From Treponema brennaborense DSM 12168 (GTDB lineage Bacteria > Spirochaetota > Spirochaetia > Treponematales > Treponemataceae): a stretch of 64,000 nt of DNA. The DNA lies in assembly GCF_000212415.1 (NCBI RefSeq), contig NC_015500.1:2666001-2730000 (forward strand), given 5' to 3'. A program made the translations under genes and the position numbers. Each line of letters opens with the position of its first letter. Within the stretch, counting starts at the first letter, position 1. The notes beneath the pieces were generated by a model. The model saw only the letters and a list, made by a program, of their open reading frames with translations, had not been told where the DNA came from and searched no databases. Positions 16,755 to 26,922 of this stretch are shown here, piece after piece.

Positions 16755-17566
16755 TACAGCCCTCCTTCGGCGGAATCGTCGCCGCCCAAATACGCTTTGA
16801 TCACCGCGGGATCCGTTCTGATCTGTGCGGGCGTTCCGCTGGCAATGATGCGCCCGTAATCCAGCACCATAATCCGTTCGCAAATTCCCATAACCAAATA
16901 CATATCGTGTTCAATCAACAGAATCGTCAGGTTAAATTCCTTGCGGATAAACGCGATCAGTTTCATCAATTCATCGGTTTCCTGCGGATTCATACCGGCG
17001 GCGGGCTCATCCAAAAGCAGCAGCGACGGATTCGCTGCCAGCGCGCGCACGATTTCCAGTTTACGCTGATCACCGTACGGTAAATTCGACGCGAGTTCAT
17101 CACGTTTATCTTCTATTTTAAACAACGACAGCAGCAGTTCAACCTTTTCACTCATCAGCCGCTCGTCCCGGCGGAAACGCGGAGTGCGGAACAGCACGTC
17201 GAGCGGCGTTACCTTGCGCTGCGCGTGCAACGCGATGCGAACGTTATCGGATACGGACAACTGCCCGAACAACCTGATGTTCTGAAACGTCCGCGCAATG
17301 CCGATCCGATTCAGCTGCGCCGGCGTTTTTTTGGACGCCGCATGAACGCGGCCTTTTTTGTCCCAAAACGTGATTTCACCCGACGTCGGCGTATACACGC
17401 CAGAAAGCATGTTGAACACGGTCGTTTTTCCGGCTCCGTTCGGTCCGATAAGGCCGACAAGCTCGCCGCTGCGCAGTTCGCATGAAAAATCACTGACAGC
17501 CCGCAATCCGCCGAACACGATGGACACGTCGGTTGCCTGTAAAAGGAGCGTTTTATCGTCAGTCAT
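16754..17566 (-). CDS. livG: Branched-chain amino-acid ABC transporter, ATPase LivG
   Basis: A 270-aa ABC ATPase. It has Walker A GPNGAGKTT, the LivG-typical GIARTFQNIRLFGQLSVSDNV, and Walker B LLLLDEPAAGMNP. The ABC signature position reads NLPYGDQRK, the usual LivG variant of LSGGQ. It overlaps livM by 8 bp and livF by 1 bp, which points to tight translational coupling. Confidence 0.95.
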   Translation of the reverse strand: MTDDKTLLLQATDVSIVFGGLRAVSDFSCELRSGELVGLIGPNGAGKTTVFNMLSGVYTPTSGEITFWDKKGRVHAASKKTPAQLNRIGIARTFQNIRLFGQLSVSDNVRIALHAQRKVTPLDVLFRTPRFRRDERLMSEKVELLLSLFKIEDKRDELASNLPYGDQRKLEIVRALAANPSLLLLDEPAAGMNPQETDELMKLIAFIRKEFNLTILLIEHDMYLVMGICERIMVLDYGRIIASGTPAQIRTDPAVIKAYLGGDDSAEGGL

Positions 17567-18623
17567 CGGAATCCCCCTTTTCGTCAGCGTCAGCGGAACC
17601 GTCCACCGGTGTTCCGGCGTTCCGGACCTTTGCCGAACGCCGGGCTTTCAGCCGGTTCCATAGACCGGGCAGCCCGTCCCAGGCCTTTACGAAAGAAAAC
17701 TCTTTTGTGCCGAGCAGCCCCTGCGGGCGGAACAGCATCACGAAAATCAAAATCAGCGGATAAATGAGCAGCCGGTAATCCTGCAAAAATCGCAGAAACT
17801 CCTGCAAATACGTCAAAACGAACGCCGCAATAACCGATCCCGTTACGGACCCCATGCCCCCCAGCACGACGAAAATCAGATAATCGATGCTGCGGTTGAA
17901 CGAGGCAAGATCTGGCTTTACGAAACCGATAAACGGTGCGTACAGCGCGCCGCCGATGCCGGCAACCGCGGAGGCAACGGCAAATCCGATCATTTTATAC
18001 CGGAATACGCCGATTCCGTTTGAATTCGCGGCGATTTCATCTTCGCGCACGGCTAAAATGGCCCGCCCGTACGTTGAACGTACGAAATTCTGCAATAAAA
18101 CGATAATAACGACCAGCACTCCGATTACTGCGAAATACGCAAAATCGGCACGAGCTGCCAGAATCGTCGTAAAGCGAAGTCCGTTTGCCCCGCCGGTTAC
18201 CGACTTGAAGTTAACCAGCATAACGCGGATAATTTCGCCGAATCCCAGTGTAACGATCGCCAGATAGTCGCCCTGCAGTTTGAGCGTCGGAAAACCGATC
18301 AGAATGCCGAATACGACCGTTACCAAAGCCGCAATGATCATACTTACCGGCATGGGAATACCGACCGTCTGCGTCAGGATAATCGTCGTATACGCGCCGA
18401 TCGCCATAAATCCGGCCTGCCCCAGCGAAAGCTGCCCGGTGATACCGCAAATGATATTAACACTGATAGCCATGATCGCGTTAACACCGGCAAGCGTTAT
18501 AATCTGCGCCGTGTACGCGTCTATGACGCCGAGTGAAATTAAAAAACCGGGAACGACGACGGCCAAAACGGCGAACGAGCCGGGAATCAGCATATTACGG
18601 AGAATTTTATTTTTCATCATCAC
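17559..18623 (-). CDS. livM: Branched-chain amino-acid ABC transporter, permease LivM
   Basis: A 354-aa inner-membrane permease with about ten helices and the LivM motifs GQLSLGQAGFMAIGAY and LVVLGGMGSVTGSVIAA. The C-terminal 45 residues are polar and extend past the usual end. The stretch GPIRP seen in many relatives is not evident. The gene overlaps the end of livH by four bases (ATGA type). Confidence 0.94.
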   Translation of the reverse strand: MMMKNKILRNMLIPGSFAVLAVVVPGFLISLGVIDAYTAQIITLAGVNAIMAISVNIICGITGQLSLGQAGFMAIGAYTTIILTQTVGIPMPVSMIIAALVTVVFGILIGFPTLKLQGDYLAIVTLGFGEIIRVMLVNFKSVTGGANGLRFTTILAARADFAYFAVIGVLVVIIVLLQNFVRSTYGRAILAVREDEIAANSNGIGVFRYKMIGFAVASAVAGIGGALYAPFIGFVKPDLASFNRSIDYLIFVVLGGMGSVTGSVIAAFVLTYLQEFLRFLQDYRLLIYPLILIFVMLFRPQGLLGTKEFSFVKAWDGLPGLWNRLKARRSAKVRNAGTPVDGSADADEKGDSDD

Positions 18624-19519
18624 ACCTTCACCCTGATCTTTTCACCCAGGATTCCGGTCGGCTTTACCAACAGAATGATAATCAGAATCGAAAATGAAAT
18701 CGCGTCCGAAAATTGGGAAGACAGAAAACCTTTGGTCATCGTTTCGGCAATTCCCAAAATGTAGCCGCCCAGCATCGCGCCGGGAACGGAACCGATACCG
18801 CCCAAAACGGCGGCAACGAACGCCTTTAATCCGGGCATCGTTCCCATCGTCGGATCGATTTGCGGATACGCACTCGCGTACAGCACGCCGCCGGCAGCGG
18901 CGAGCACTGCGCCGAGCGCGAACGTAAACGCAATCGTCCTGTTGACGGAAATTCCCATCAAACTGGCAGCCTGCAGATCATATGAAACGGCGCGCATGGC
19001 TTTTCCCGTCTTAGTGTAATTGATGATATAATTCAGAATCAGCATTAACACTGCCGAAAGCACGATAACGATCAGCTGGATATTGGAAATCGATACGACG
19101 CCCAAACTGATATTGACCGTCGCCATCGTCGGGAACTGCCGGGGATTCGGTCCGATAAACGGCAGCACGCGTACGCCGTTCTGCAGAATGAGCGAAATGG
19201 CAATCGCCGTAATCAGTGAATTCAACCGCGGCGCCGAACGGAGCGGCCGGTACGCAAACCGCTCAATCAGAATCGCGATAACCGCACACAAAACCATCGC
19301 AACCAGAAAGGCAAGCGCCATGCTCGCCGGATTGGTACCGAAATGCCGCAGAACGAAATAGCCGGCGTACGCGCCGAGCATCAAAACGTCGCCGTGAGCA
19401 AAGTTGATGAGTTTCACGATACCATACACCATGGTATAACCGAGCGCAATCAGAGCGTAAATACTTCCCAGCGAAAGACCGTTAATCAGTTGCTGGAGAA
19501 AAAGACTTCCGTTATCCAT
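18620..19519 (-). CDS. livH: Branched-chain amino-acid ABC transporter, permease LivH
   Basis: A 299-aa permease with about eight helices, showing GLSLGSIYALIALGYTMVYGI at the N-terminus and the coupling-loop region AVLGGIGSVPGAMLGGY. A GGAGG lies before the ATG at 19519. It is the first gene after the livK terminator and is followed by livM, livG, livF and the CBS-ACT gene. Confidence 0.95.
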   Translation of the reverse strand: MDNGSLFLQQLINGLSLGSIYALIALGYTMVYGIVKLINFAHGDVLMLGAYAGYFVLRHFGTNPASMALAFLVAMVLCAVIAILIERFAYRPLRSAPRLNSLITAIAISLILQNGVRVLPFIGPNPRQFPTMATVNISLGVVSISNIQLIVIVLSAVLMLILNYIINYTKTGKAMRAVSYDLQAASLMGISVNRTIAFTFALGAVLAAAGGVLYASAYPQIDPTMGTMPGLKAFVAAVLGGIGSVPGAMLGGYILGIAETMTKGFLSSQFSDAISFSILIIILLVKPTGILGEKIRVKV

Positions 19520-19633
19520 ATATCCTCCAGATTTTTATATCGTATTTAAATGATTTTACTATAGATTCATATTTTGGGTAAAGACATCTAGACCGTCATT
19601 TTCTTTAATTACATATACTTTTTAAATAAAAAA

Positions 19634-19673
19634 AGGGCGTCCGAAAATCCGCATCGGACAGCTCGGACGCCCT
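19634..19673 (-). terminator. Terminator between livK and livH
   Basis: An 11-bp stem (AGGGCGTCCGA/TCGGACGCCCT) is followed on the minus strand by a run of seven U. It would let the binding protein be made in excess over the membrane components, with part of the transcripts reading through to livHMGF. The 100 bp before livH show no strong promoter. Confidence 0.85.
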
Positions 19674-19699
19674 TGCACTAAAAAACGTACCGCATTGTA

Positions 19700-20848
19700 T
19701 TACGGATTGACCGTCGCATTATACACGGGTGTCAATTTTCCGTCCTTTTTGACGATTTCCATCATGACGGCAGATTTGATGGGATTGCGTTTTGCGTCGA
19801 ACGTCAGATTACCGGTAACGTACGCGTTGTTGATTTGCATCAGCGCGTCTTTCAGTACCGTCGGCTCCGTAGAACCGGAAGCGACGATCGCATCCTTGAG
19901 CAGGTACACGCAGTCGTAACCGAGCGCAGCAAAAGAAACCGGCGTAGAACCGTACTTTTTCTGATATGAGGAAACAAACGCGATAACGCGGGGATCCGTC
20001 GAATCGGCCGCATAGTGGTTTGAATAAAAACCGTTCAGCACTTCGTCGCCCGCGTTGTCGATGATACCGTCCCAACCGTCGGCACCGACGATCGGAGCCG
20101 TAATTCCCTGAGCGCGCAGTTGTTTTGCAATCAGGGCAACCGTTCCGTAATAATCCGGCAGATAAACGACGTCGGGATTCGCGTTCTTGATTTTCGTCAG
20201 CTGAGCGTTGAAATCCTTGTCGCCGGTACTGTACGATTCGGCTGCAACGAGCGTTCCGCCGCTCAATTCAAACGTTTTCTTGAAGTTTTCGTACAGACCG
20301 ATCGAATAGTCGTTGCCGATATCGTACAGCACTGCGGCGCGTTTTGCCTGAAGCGTTTCAGCCGAAAACTTGCCGCCGACCGTTCCCTGGAACGGATCGA
20401 TAAAACAGGCGCGGAACACGTAATCACCGGCGTCGGTGATGCTTTCCATCGTCGCGGCGGGGGCCAACAGCAATACTTTCTGAGCCTGAGCCAAAGACGA
20501 AATGGCGGCCGTACAGCCGGACGTTAAGGAACCGATAATAACGCTGCATTTATCTTTCGTTACCAGTTTCTTATATACGTTCACCGACTTTTCGGGGCTG
20601 CCTTCGTCGTCTTCGCTGATCAATTCCAGCATTTTACCGTTAACGCCGCCGGCCGCGTTGATTTCGTCAATCGCCAGCATGATACCGTTGCGGCATTCAA
20701 CGCCGTATACGGCCACCGCGCCGGAAAGCGGAAAAATACCGCCGATTTTTATCGTATTTCCGGATTCTTTTGCACAACCGGTGAAAATCATTCCGAAGCT
20801 CAAAACGACCAACAGAACGATCAGGGCTGTTTTTGCAACATTCTTCAT
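19700..20848 (-). CDS. livK: Branched-chain amino-acid binding lipoprotein (LivK/LivJ-like)
   Basis: A 382-aa periplasmic binding protein of the type I fold. The signal sequence ends in IFTGC, a spirochaete-style lipobox, so it is a lipoprotein. KIGGIFPLSGAVAVYG and EINAAGGVNGK are the family's N-terminal signatures. The ATG at 20848 follows GGAGG with normal spacing; the TTG at 20860 is inside that site. It captures leucine, isoleucine, valine or a related substrate for LivHMGF; exact specificity cannot be read from sequence. Confidence 0.93.
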   Translation of the reverse strand: MKNVAKTALIVLLVVLSFGMIFTGCAKESGNTIKIGGIFPLSGAVAVYGVECRNGIMLAIDEINAAGGVNGKMLELISEDDEGSPEKSVNVYKKLVTKDKCSVIIGSLTSGCTAAISSLAQAQKVLLLAPAATMESITDAGDYVFRACFIDPFQGTVGGKFSAETLQAKRAAVLYDIGNDYSIGLYENFKKTFELSGGTLVAAESYSTGDKDFNAQLTKIKNANPDVVYLPDYYGTVALIAKQLRAQGITAPIVGADGWDGIIDNAGDEVLNGFYSNHYAADSTDPRVIAFVSSYQKKYGSTPVSFAALGYDCVYLLKDAIVASGSTEPTVLKDALMQINNAYVTGNLTFDAKRNPIKSAVMMEIVKKDGKLTPVYNATVNP

Positions 20849-20877
20849 AATAGCCTCCAAATTTAATCTATATCCGT

Positions 20878-20906
20878 ATTTTAATGAAACTTAATTTGTT
20901 TGTCTA
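20878..20906 (-). promoter_or_regulatory. Promoter of livK
   Basis: On the minus strand TAGACA (20901-20906), 17 bp, TAAAAT (20878-20883), each one base off consensus. It sits just downstream of the ribosomal-cluster terminator. Confidence 0.65.
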
Positions 20907-20924
20907 TGACTTCAGAATATATTT

Positions 20925-20958
20925 AAAAAAATAAAGCCGCCCTGTAAAAAGAGCGGCT
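20925..20958 (-). terminator. Terminator of the S10-spc-alpha cluster
   Basis: An AGCCGC/GCGGCT stem is followed on the minus strand by a U-rich run, 20 bp after the stop of the last small gene of the cluster. Confidence 0.7.
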
Positions 20959-20978
20959 GACACTGTCAAGCAATACTA

Positions 20979-21155
20979 TCAGACAGATTTTCCATTCTTG
21001 ATTGCGGCTTTGCAAAATTTGCAAATCTTTGCCTTCTGTCCATCAATTTCCTGTTCATACAGAACCTTGATGTTTTCTTTTTTACAGCGGGCACATACTC
21101 CACGTCCGTGAGCAGCCAATTCAAGAATACCTTTTCCGCGATGGGATTTAGACAT
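20979..21155 (-). CDS. 58-aa zinc-ribbon protein at the end of the alpha operon
   Basis: A very small basic protein beginning MSKSHRGKGILELAAHGRG, with two CxxC pairs (CARC, CKFC) about 25 residues apart that should bind one zinc ion. It lies 30 bp after rplQ and has an AGGAG ribosome-binding site, so it is expressed with the ribosomal genes. Its size, charge and position suggest a ribosome- or RNA-associated role, but I cannot match it to a named ribosomal protein family. Confidence 0.75.
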   Translation of the reverse strand: MSKSHRGKGILELAAHGRGVCARCKKENIKVLYEQEIDGQKAKICKFCKAAIKNGKSV

Positions 21156-21185
21156 TTCTACTCCTATGCAGGGATTCCTGCGGCC

Positions 21186-21704
21186 TTATTCTGCAGCCTT
21201 TTCAGCAGGTTCTGCTGCAGGCGCTTCACTTTTTGCTTTGGCAGCCGGTGCTTTTTTTGCAGCGGGTTTTTTCGCAGGCGCCGCTTTTTTTGCATCAGAA
21301 GCCTTTGCTTTAGAATCTTTCTTTTCTTCCTTTCCGTCGGTATCCAGTTTGTAGTCAACCAGTTCAAGGATCACTACGTCGGCGGCATCACCCTGACGGA
21401 AACCGAGTTTCAGAACGCGCGTATAACCGCCCGCCCGATCCTTCATACGGGGACCGATATCGGTAAACAATTTTGCTAAGATAGTTTCATCCTGAATATA
21501 CCGGGCGGCTTGTCTGCGATTATGTACCGTATCTACTTTACTCCGGGTAATCAGCTTTTCAGCTGCCTTTCTCACCTCAAGCGCTTTAGCTTTTGTAGTA
21601 GTAATGCGCTCATACCTGAAGAGCGACGTTACCATATTCCGCGACATTGCACGGCGATGTGCAGTCGTACGCGAAAGAGGGTTAAATCCATTCTTATGAT
21701 TCAT
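21186..21704 (-). CDS. rplQ: 50S ribosomal protein bL17
   Basis: A 172-aa protein of the large subunit near the exit tunnel. The core is typical ([24 protein letters not shown]). From about residue 125 it has an unusual tail of some 45 residues made almost only of Lys, Ala, Pro and Glu; the family normally ends near 120-130. It overlaps the rpoA stop by 11 bp. Confidence 0.97.
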   Translation of the reverse strand: MNHKNGFNPLSRTTAHRRAMSRNMVTSLFRYERITTTKAKALEVRKAAEKLITRSKVDTVHNRRQAARYIQDETILAKLFTDIGPRMKDRAGGYTRVLKLGFRQGDAADVVILELVDYKLDTDGKEEKKDSKAKASDAKKAAPAKKPAAKKAPAAKAKSEAPAAEPAEKAAE

Positions 21705-22746
21705 CAGATTCTTCCTTCTTCTTTGATAAATTTACAGCATCTTTCAAATGACTGTAATCAGTCATACCGAGGTTCAAGTTCCACTCAAGCAGTTTTTCCT
21801 TGATCTCCGTGAGACTCTTTTTACCAAAGTTACGAGTTTTGGCAATATCATCTTCTGTCTTTTTCGTCAGTTCACCGATCGTACGGATATTCGCGTTTTT
21901 CAGACAGTTTGAAGACCGAACCGACAATTCCAGCTCATCAACAGGTGTGTTCAGCAATTGGCGAATACGTTCATCGCCTTCATCCAGTTCACCGTCGTGA
22001 CCGATTTCACTATCGTTAAAGTTTACGAAAATCGCAAAATGATCTTTTGCAATTTTTGCAGCTTCAGCGAGCGCATCTTCGGGAGAAATTGTACCGTCTG
22101 TCCAGATTTCGATAACGAGTTTGTCGTAGTCGTTACGCTGACCTACGCGACAAGGTTCAATTGCATATTTTACCTTGGGAATAGGCGTAAAAATCGCATC
22201 CATCGGAATCGTACCGACGATTTCGATATAATGTTCATTTACTTCCGCAGGAGTATATCCTCTTCCTAAATCAACCTGAACTTCAAATTCAAGGTGCGCG
22301 TTTTCCATCATGGTAAAAACGAGCATATCTTTAGAAAGGATTTCAAGACCTTCGCGACTGAAATCGTTGCTGGTAATGGTACCGGGGCCTTTAAATTCAA
22401 AAAGGAACGTTTCCTGCTCAGCGTCTCCGGGCAGCCGCAAACGGATCTGTTTCAAGCTGTTCAAGACTTCCAAAGTATCTTCGACAACGTTGGGAATTGT
22501 TTCAAATTCACTGGAGATGACGTGCGGCACATTATCGGCATCGTATGACGTTATACGAACAGAAGTAATCGCGTACCCCTGAATCGACGACAACAATACT
22601 CTGCGCAAAGTGTTACCGACAGTCGTTCCGAATCCCGTCTCGAACGGATAAGCGGTAAACTTACCGTAATTGGGATTCGAGTCCAGCTGTTCAAATGTAA
22701 TCCCTTTCGGTTTTTTGAAACCTTTAAGCAGATTTTTGCGGGCCAT
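21694..22746 (-). CDS. rpoA: RNA polymerase alpha subunit
   Basis: A 350-aa subunit. The N-terminal domain ([12 protein letters not shown]) dimerises and nucleates assembly. After an acidic linker, the C-terminal domain ([21 protein letters not shown] and [13 protein letters not shown]) contacts UP elements and activators. A highly acidic SEE/DES-type end follows. It is in the normal alpha-operon position between rpsD and rplQ. Confidence 0.98.
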   Translation of the reverse strand: MARKNLLKGFKKPKGITFEQLDSNPNYGKFTAYPFETGFGTTVGNTLRRVLLSSIQGYAITSVRITSYDADNVPHVISSEFETIPNVVEDTLEVLNSLKQIRLRLPGDAEQETFLFEFKGPGTITSNDFSREGLEILSKDMLVFTMMENAHLEFEVQVDLGRGYTPAEVNEHYIEIVGTIPMDAIFTPIPKVKYAIEPCRVGQRNDYDKLVIEIWTDGTISPEDALAEAAKIAKDHFAIFVNFNDSEIGHDGELDEGDERIRQLLNTPVDELELSVRSSNCLKNANIRTIGELTKKTEDDIAKTRNFGKKSLTEIKEKLLEWNLNLGMTDYSHLKDAVNLSKKKEESDES

Positions 22747-22757
22747 CGGAACTCCTC

Positions 22758-23393
22758 TTACTTAGAATAGAGCTCAACTACGAGCTGCTCTTTGATATCC
22801 GCAAGGTCAATAACTTCAACACGGCGGGGTTTGGCGGTATAAACACCTTTCTGCGCGTCAACGTCGAGGTTAATCCAAGGCATAACACCGGATTTTGAAA
22901 CTTCCTTGAGAGCATCCAAAATAACAGTAAGTTTTTTACTGTTTTCTTTTACTTCGACAACATCGCCCGGTCTGACTTCATAACTGGGGATATTAACCGA
23001 TTTTCCGTTTACGAGGATATGTCCGTGCAGAACCAACTGGCGGGCCTGCGTGCGGCTCGATGCAAAATGCATTCTGAACACAACGTTATCCAACCGGCTT
23101 TCAAGCAAGCAGATCAAATTATCGCCCGTAACACCCGGCATGCGCTGCGCATGTTCAAACGTCAAATGGAACTGCTTTTCAAGCATACCGTAAATACGCT
23201 TCATCTTCTGTTTTTCACGAAGCTGAACGCCGTATTCGCTTTTTTTACCCGTACGGGCTTTCGGATCTTTACCGGGAGCTCCGCGTTTTTTGTTGATCGG
23301 ACATTTATCGCTTTTGCAGCGGTCGCCTTTCAGGCAGAGTTTTTTCTGTTCGGTTCTACAAAGTCTGCATACGGGACCTGTATATCTTGCCAT
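22758..23393 (-). CDS. rpsD: 30S ribosomal protein uS4
   Basis: A 211-aa assembly protein that binds 16S rRNA first. The N-terminus carries five cysteines in a zinc-binding arrangement (CRLC, then C20, C26 and C31). The S4 RNA-binding domain begins at [15 protein letters not shown]. In many bacteria uS4 represses its own operon. Confidence 0.97.
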   Translation of the reverse strand: MARYTGPVCRLCRTEQKKLCLKGDRCKSDKCPINKKRGAPGKDPKARTGKKSEYGVQLREKQKMKRIYGMLEKQFHLTFEHAQRMPGVTGDNLICLLESRLDNVVFRMHFASSRTQARQLVLHGHILVNGKSVNIPSYEVRPGDVVEVKENSKKLTVILDALKEVSKSGVMPWINLDVDAQKGVYTAKPRRVEVIDLADIKEQLVVELYSK

Positions 23394-23411
23394 TCTTCCT
23401 GTTCTCCTTAC

Positions 23412-23792
23412 TTACATGCGGCGTGTTTTGCGGGGACGGCAACCGTTGTGCGGAATCGGAGTAACATCGGAAATCGATTTTACTTTCAATCCCAGCGCGC
23501 CGAGCGAGCGGACAGCGGATTCGCGGCCGACACCGGGGCCCTTTACAAACACATGAACTTCACGCAAGCCGTAGCTTGCTGCTTTCTGCACAGCCGTTTC
23601 TGCAACGGACTGAGCGGCAAACGGAGTCGATTTTTTTGCTCCGCGGAATCCCAAACCACCTGAAGAAGCCCAAGACAATGCATTACCTTTCAAGTCGGTA
23701 ATCGTTACAATAGTGTTATTGAACGTTGCCTGAATATACACGTTACCTTCGTAAACGCTTTTCTTTTCTTTCCGTTTTTTTACGGTTGCCAC
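23412..23792 (-). CDS. rpsK: 30S ribosomal protein uS11
   Basis: A 126-aa platform protein. The conserved [13 protein letters not shown] near residue 30 and the C-terminal [14 protein letters not shown] are both intact. The start follows the rpsM stop by 17 bp. Confidence 0.97.
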   Translation of the reverse strand: MATVKKRKEKKSVYEGNVYIQATFNNTIVTITDLKGNALSWASSGGLGFRGAKKSTPFAAQSVAETAVQKAASYGLREVHVFVKGPGVGRESAVRSLGALGLKVKSISDVTPIPHNGCRPRKTRRM

Positions 23793-23809
23793 GTTACTTT
23801 ACCTCCACC

Positions 23810-24175
23810 TTACTTCTTCTTGCCTGCAACGGTCTTTTTCTTACCTTTGCGTGTACGGGAATTGGTACGGGTACGCTGACCGCGGACGGGCAGTCCCTTT
23901 CTGTGCCGGAGGCCCCGGTAACAGCCGATATCCATAAGGCGTTTAATGTTTAGACCGATTTCAGAACGCAGCCGGCCTTCAACTTTATATTCACCGTCGA
24001 TAACGGTGCGAAGAGCCGCCAAATCATCCTGAGAAAGATCGTTTATCATGGCATCAGGATTGATCTTCGTTTTCTTGCAGATTTCATCAGCAGAAGAACG
24101 TCCGATACCATAAATATACGTCAAAGCAATATTGACATGTTTGTTAGGGAGGTCAACTCCCGCAATTCGAGCCAT
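23810..24175 (-). CDS. rpsM: 30S ribosomal protein uS13
   Basis: A 121-aa head protein that touches the P-site tRNA and uL5. The opening [24 protein letters not shown] and the basic end [17 protein letters not shown] are standard. It follows rpmJ by 10 bp. Confidence 0.97.
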   Translation of the reverse strand: MARIAGVDLPNKHVNIALTYIYGIGRSSADEICKKTKINPDAMINDLSQDDLAALRTVIDGEYKVEGRLRSEIGLNIKRLMDIGCYRGLRHRKGLPVRGQRTRTNSRTRKGKKKTVAGKKK

Positions 24176-24185
24176 CTGTTACTCC

Positions 24186-24299
24186 TCAGCCCTGTCTCTG
24201 CTTATGTTTCGGGTTGGAGCAAATGATGCGGACAACTCCGCAGCGTTTGATAACCTTACATTTGTCGCAAATGGGCTTTACGCTGGTTCGTACTTTCAT
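24186..24299 (-). CDS. rpmJ: 50S ribosomal protein bL36
   Basis: A 37-aa zinc-type protein, [17 protein letters not shown] onward, with the CxxC, C and H ligands that hold one zinc. It is too short to be picked up by many gene finders. It lies between secY and rpsM, with no infA, adk or map gene in between. AAGGGGG precedes the ATG. Confidence 0.95.
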   Translation of the reverse strand: MKVRTSVKPICDKCKVIKRCGVVRIICSNPKHKQRQG

Positions 24300-24376
24300 A
24301 AAAATCCCCCTTGGGAAAACGCTATAATCGTGCCGGATCCTAGCAAATCGCAATGATTACAATCCGGTGTCTGACG

Positions 24377-24382
24377 ATTATA
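24377..24382 (-). promoter_or_regulatory. Possible internal promoter upstream of the alpha operon
   Basis: On the minus strand TGTTATAAT is a full extended -10 element in the 125-bp secY-rpmJ gap. No good -35 box accompanies it. It could supply extra transcription of rpmJ-rpsM-rpsK-rpsD-rpoA-rplQ. Confidence 0.4.
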
Positions 24383-24423
24383 ACACGTTTCTCCAAACTT
24401 ATTCTACAGGTTTTTCACGAAAT

Positions 24424-25743
24424 CTACAGATTCCGCGAACGAATTTTGCCTTTCTTGACCAATCCGTCGTGATGATGCATTTTGAGCAATGCTTCAACCT
24501 GACTCATCGTATCAAGGTCTACACCGACCAGAATCAGCAGCGACGTACCGCCCATCAACATTGAAATCGATTGGGGGAACCCGAACAGATTCTGAATGAT
24601 CGTCGGCAAAACGGCGATTACAGCCAGATACAGCGAACCGGGCAGCACAAGCCGATTCAAGACCTTCTGCAAATATTCTTCCGTTTTATCAGTTCTGATT
24701 CCGGGGATCGAGCCGCCGTTCTCCCGGACGTTCTTTGCAATTTCGGAGGGGTTCAGTGTTACCTGCGTATAGAAATATGCAAAAAAGACAATCAGCACTA
24801 CAAGAAATACATTGTACCATACACCGGACGGGGTCAGGAACGTAGCCAGCTTATTCAGCCAGCGGATACTCGGCCCCATACTGGTAGCAATCTGCAGCGG
24901 GAACGTTAAAAACGAAGATGCAAAAATAACGGGAATAACGCCCGACGGATTGATCTTAAACGGGATATAGGTGCTCTGTCCGCCGTACATTTTGCGTCCG
25001 ACAACTCGTTTCGCATAATGTACCGGGATCTTGCGCTGCCCCTGCTGTTCGTAGACGACGAGCGCAATAATTCCCGCAAACATAACCACAACAACAATGA
25101 CAAACACCACGTTGATATCACCGTTTTTAACCATGCGTCCCAGTTCCCATACTGCGGACGGGAGCCGTGCCACGATACCTGCAAAAATCAGCATGGAAAT
25201 ACCGTTTCCGATACCGCGTGCGGTTATCTGTTCACCGAGCCAAATGGTTACCATAGTACCGGTCGTTACCGTCAGCATGGCGATCAGCTTAAACACGATC
25301 TGACTCTGAAGGATGATAGCCCCCGGAATGCTTGCCGCATATACGGTAACCGCAAGAGACTGAATCAAACAGACGAACACCGTACCGATACGAGTCCACG
25401 CCTGCACCTTTTTCTGACCGCCGTCTTCCTGCGCAATGCGTTTCAACGACGGAAAGATGATCAGCGCGAGCTGCATGATGATCTGCGTTGAAATGTACGG
25501 CATGACGCCGAGCATGAACACAGAAAAGTTGGAAAACGCACCGCCGGCAAAAAAGTCCATATAATCGACGAACGCGTTTCCGCGCGTCATCGATTCAAAA
25601 TACGAAGTCAATGCCTGCGGATTGATACCCGGTACTGTCAGCACGCTGCCAAGACGGAAAACGGCGAGCACAATAAAAGTAAAAAGAACACGTTCACGCA
25701 GTTCCTTTACTTTAAACATATTTACAATAGGATTGTTTGCCAT
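24424..25743 (-). CDS. secY: Preprotein translocase subunit SecY
   Basis: A 439-aa channel protein with ten membrane helices. The plug region and PGINPQAL are visible, as are PYISTQIIMQL and GIRTDKTEEYLQKVLNRL near the C-terminus. It is the last gene of the spc segment, following rplO by 17 bp. Its partner SecE is encoded at 48619. Confidence 0.97.
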   Translation of the reverse strand: MANNPIVNMFKVKELRERVLFTFIVLAVFRLGSVLTVPGINPQALTSYFESMTRGNAFVDYMDFFAGGAFSNFSVFMLGVMPYISTQIIMQLALIIFPSLKRIAQEDGGQKKVQAWTRIGTVFVCLIQSLAVTVYAASIPGAIILQSQIVFKLIAMLTVTTGTMVTIWLGEQITARGIGNGISMLIFAGIVARLPSAVWELGRMVKNGDINVVFVIVVVVMFAGIIALVVYEQQGQRKIPVHYAKRVVGRKMYGGQSTYIPFKINPSGVIPVIFASSFLTFPLQIATSMGPSIRWLNKLATFLTPSGVWYNVFLVVLIVFFAYFYTQVTLNPSEIAKNVRENGGSIPGIRTDKTEEYLQKVLNRLVLPGSLYLAVIAVLPTIIQNLFGFPQSISMLMGGTSLLILVGVDLDTMSQVEALLKMHHHDGLVKKGKIRSRNL

Positions 25744-25760
25744 GTTGTTTTGCGCTCCGT

Positions 25761-26213
25761 TTATTCGTTGGTAACAGTTACAGTTCCACCGGCTTTTTCA
25801 ATCTTCTCTTTTGCAGAAGCAGAAACTTTATCTACGTTTACGGTTACTTTCTTCGTGATTTCACCGTTTCCGAGAACTTTAACCAGCGCGGCGGATTTGG
25901 GCAGCAAACCTTTGCAGACAAGCGTTTCCTTGTCAACCGTTTCGCCGTCGGCATATTTCGCATCGATATCGCACAGGTTCAAAACCGCGTATTCCTTGCG
26001 GAACGGACAGTTTGAAAAACCTTTGTGGGCGATGCGGCGGAACAAGGGCATCTGACCGCCCTCGAATCCGACGTATACTTTACCGCCGGAACGGGACTGC
26101 TGTCCTTTGTTACCGCGGCCGGCTGTCGTACCGCGACCGGATGACGAACCGCGTCCGACAATCCGCTTCTTCTTATTGGCACCGGCAGGTGCATTGAGAA
26201 TAAATTCTGACAT
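25761..26213 (-). CDS. rplO: 50S ribosomal protein uL15
   Basis: A 150-aa protein with the basic glycine-rich N-terminus (GRGSSSGRGTTAGRGNKGQQSRSG) typical of the family, which reaches into 23S rRNA. The stop of rpmD overlaps its start by one base. Confidence 0.97.
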   Translation of the reverse strand: MSEFILNAPAGANKKKRIVGRGSSSGRGTTAGRGNKGQQSRSGGKVYVGFEGGQMPLFRRIAHKGFSNCPFRKEYAVLNLCDIDAKYADGETVDKETLVCKGLLPKSAALVKVLGNGEITKKVTVNVDKVSASAKEKIEKAGGTVTVTNE

Positions 26214-26398
26214 CAGTTCATCTCCTCAACTTTAACCAGATGGGAAACGGAGGCAACCATGCCGAGAACGGCAGGATTCGCTTCGTGTTCCACAACCGAG
26301 TTGATCTTTTTCAAACCGAGACTGCGGACAGTCGCCCGCTTTGCGGGCTTCTGACCGATCGTACTCTTCACAAGCGTGATCTTCAATTTCTTTGCCAT
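26213..26398 (-). CDS. rpmD: 50S ribosomal protein uL30
   Basis: A 61-aa protein with the expected [26 protein letters not shown] block. It lies between rpsE (3 bp away) and rplO. Confidence 0.96.
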   Translation of the reverse strand: MAKKLKITLVKSTIGQKPAKRATVRSLGLKKINSVVEHEANPAVLGMVASVSHLVKVEEMN

Positions 26399-26401
26399 GT
26401 C

Positions 26402-26914
26402 TTACCCCCACAAATCTTTCAGAGTTTTACCTCTGTTCTTTGCAACGGTACGGGCATCCATCAGGTTGGTCACAGCGTTAAACGTTGCTCTTACCACGTT
26501 CACGGATGCATTGGAACCGAGCGACTTTGACAATACGTCAGTCGCGCCGGCCGCTTCCAAAACCGCACGTACGGGTCCGCCGGCAATAATGCCGGTACCG
26601 GAACAGGCGGGTTTCAGCAAAACGGAAGAGCTCTTGTACTGACCGAGAATATCGTGCGGCAACGTACCGTTTTTAAGCGGCACGTGTACCAAATTGCGCT
26701 TTGCCTTATCAATACTCTTTTTGATCGCTTCCGTAACGTCGTTCGCTTTACCGAAACCGAAACCGACTCTGCCTTTCTGATCGCCGACAACCGTCAATGC
26801 TGAAAACGAAAATCTGCGGCCGCCTTTTACGACTTTTGCAGTACGATTCAGCTTGATCAGTTTTTCGACGAATTCTTTGGGCTGATCTCTATCATAATTC
26901 TTCTGGTGTTCCAT
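26402..26914 (-). CDS. rpsE: 30S ribosomal protein uS5
   Basis: A 170-aa decoding-fidelity protein. The double-stranded RNA-binding part ([25 protein letters not shown]) and the [18 protein letters not shown] segment are intact. Confidence 0.97.
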   Translation of the reverse strand: MEHQKNYDRDQPKEFVEKLIKLNRTAKVVKGGRRFSFSALTVVGDQKGRVGFGFGKANDVTEAIKKSIDKAKRNLVHVPLKNGTLPHDILGQYKSSSVLLKPACSGTGIIAGGPVRAVLEAAGATDVLSKSLGSNASVNVVRATFNAVTNLMDARTVAKNRGKTLKDLWG

Positions 26915-26922
26915 AGCCTCTC

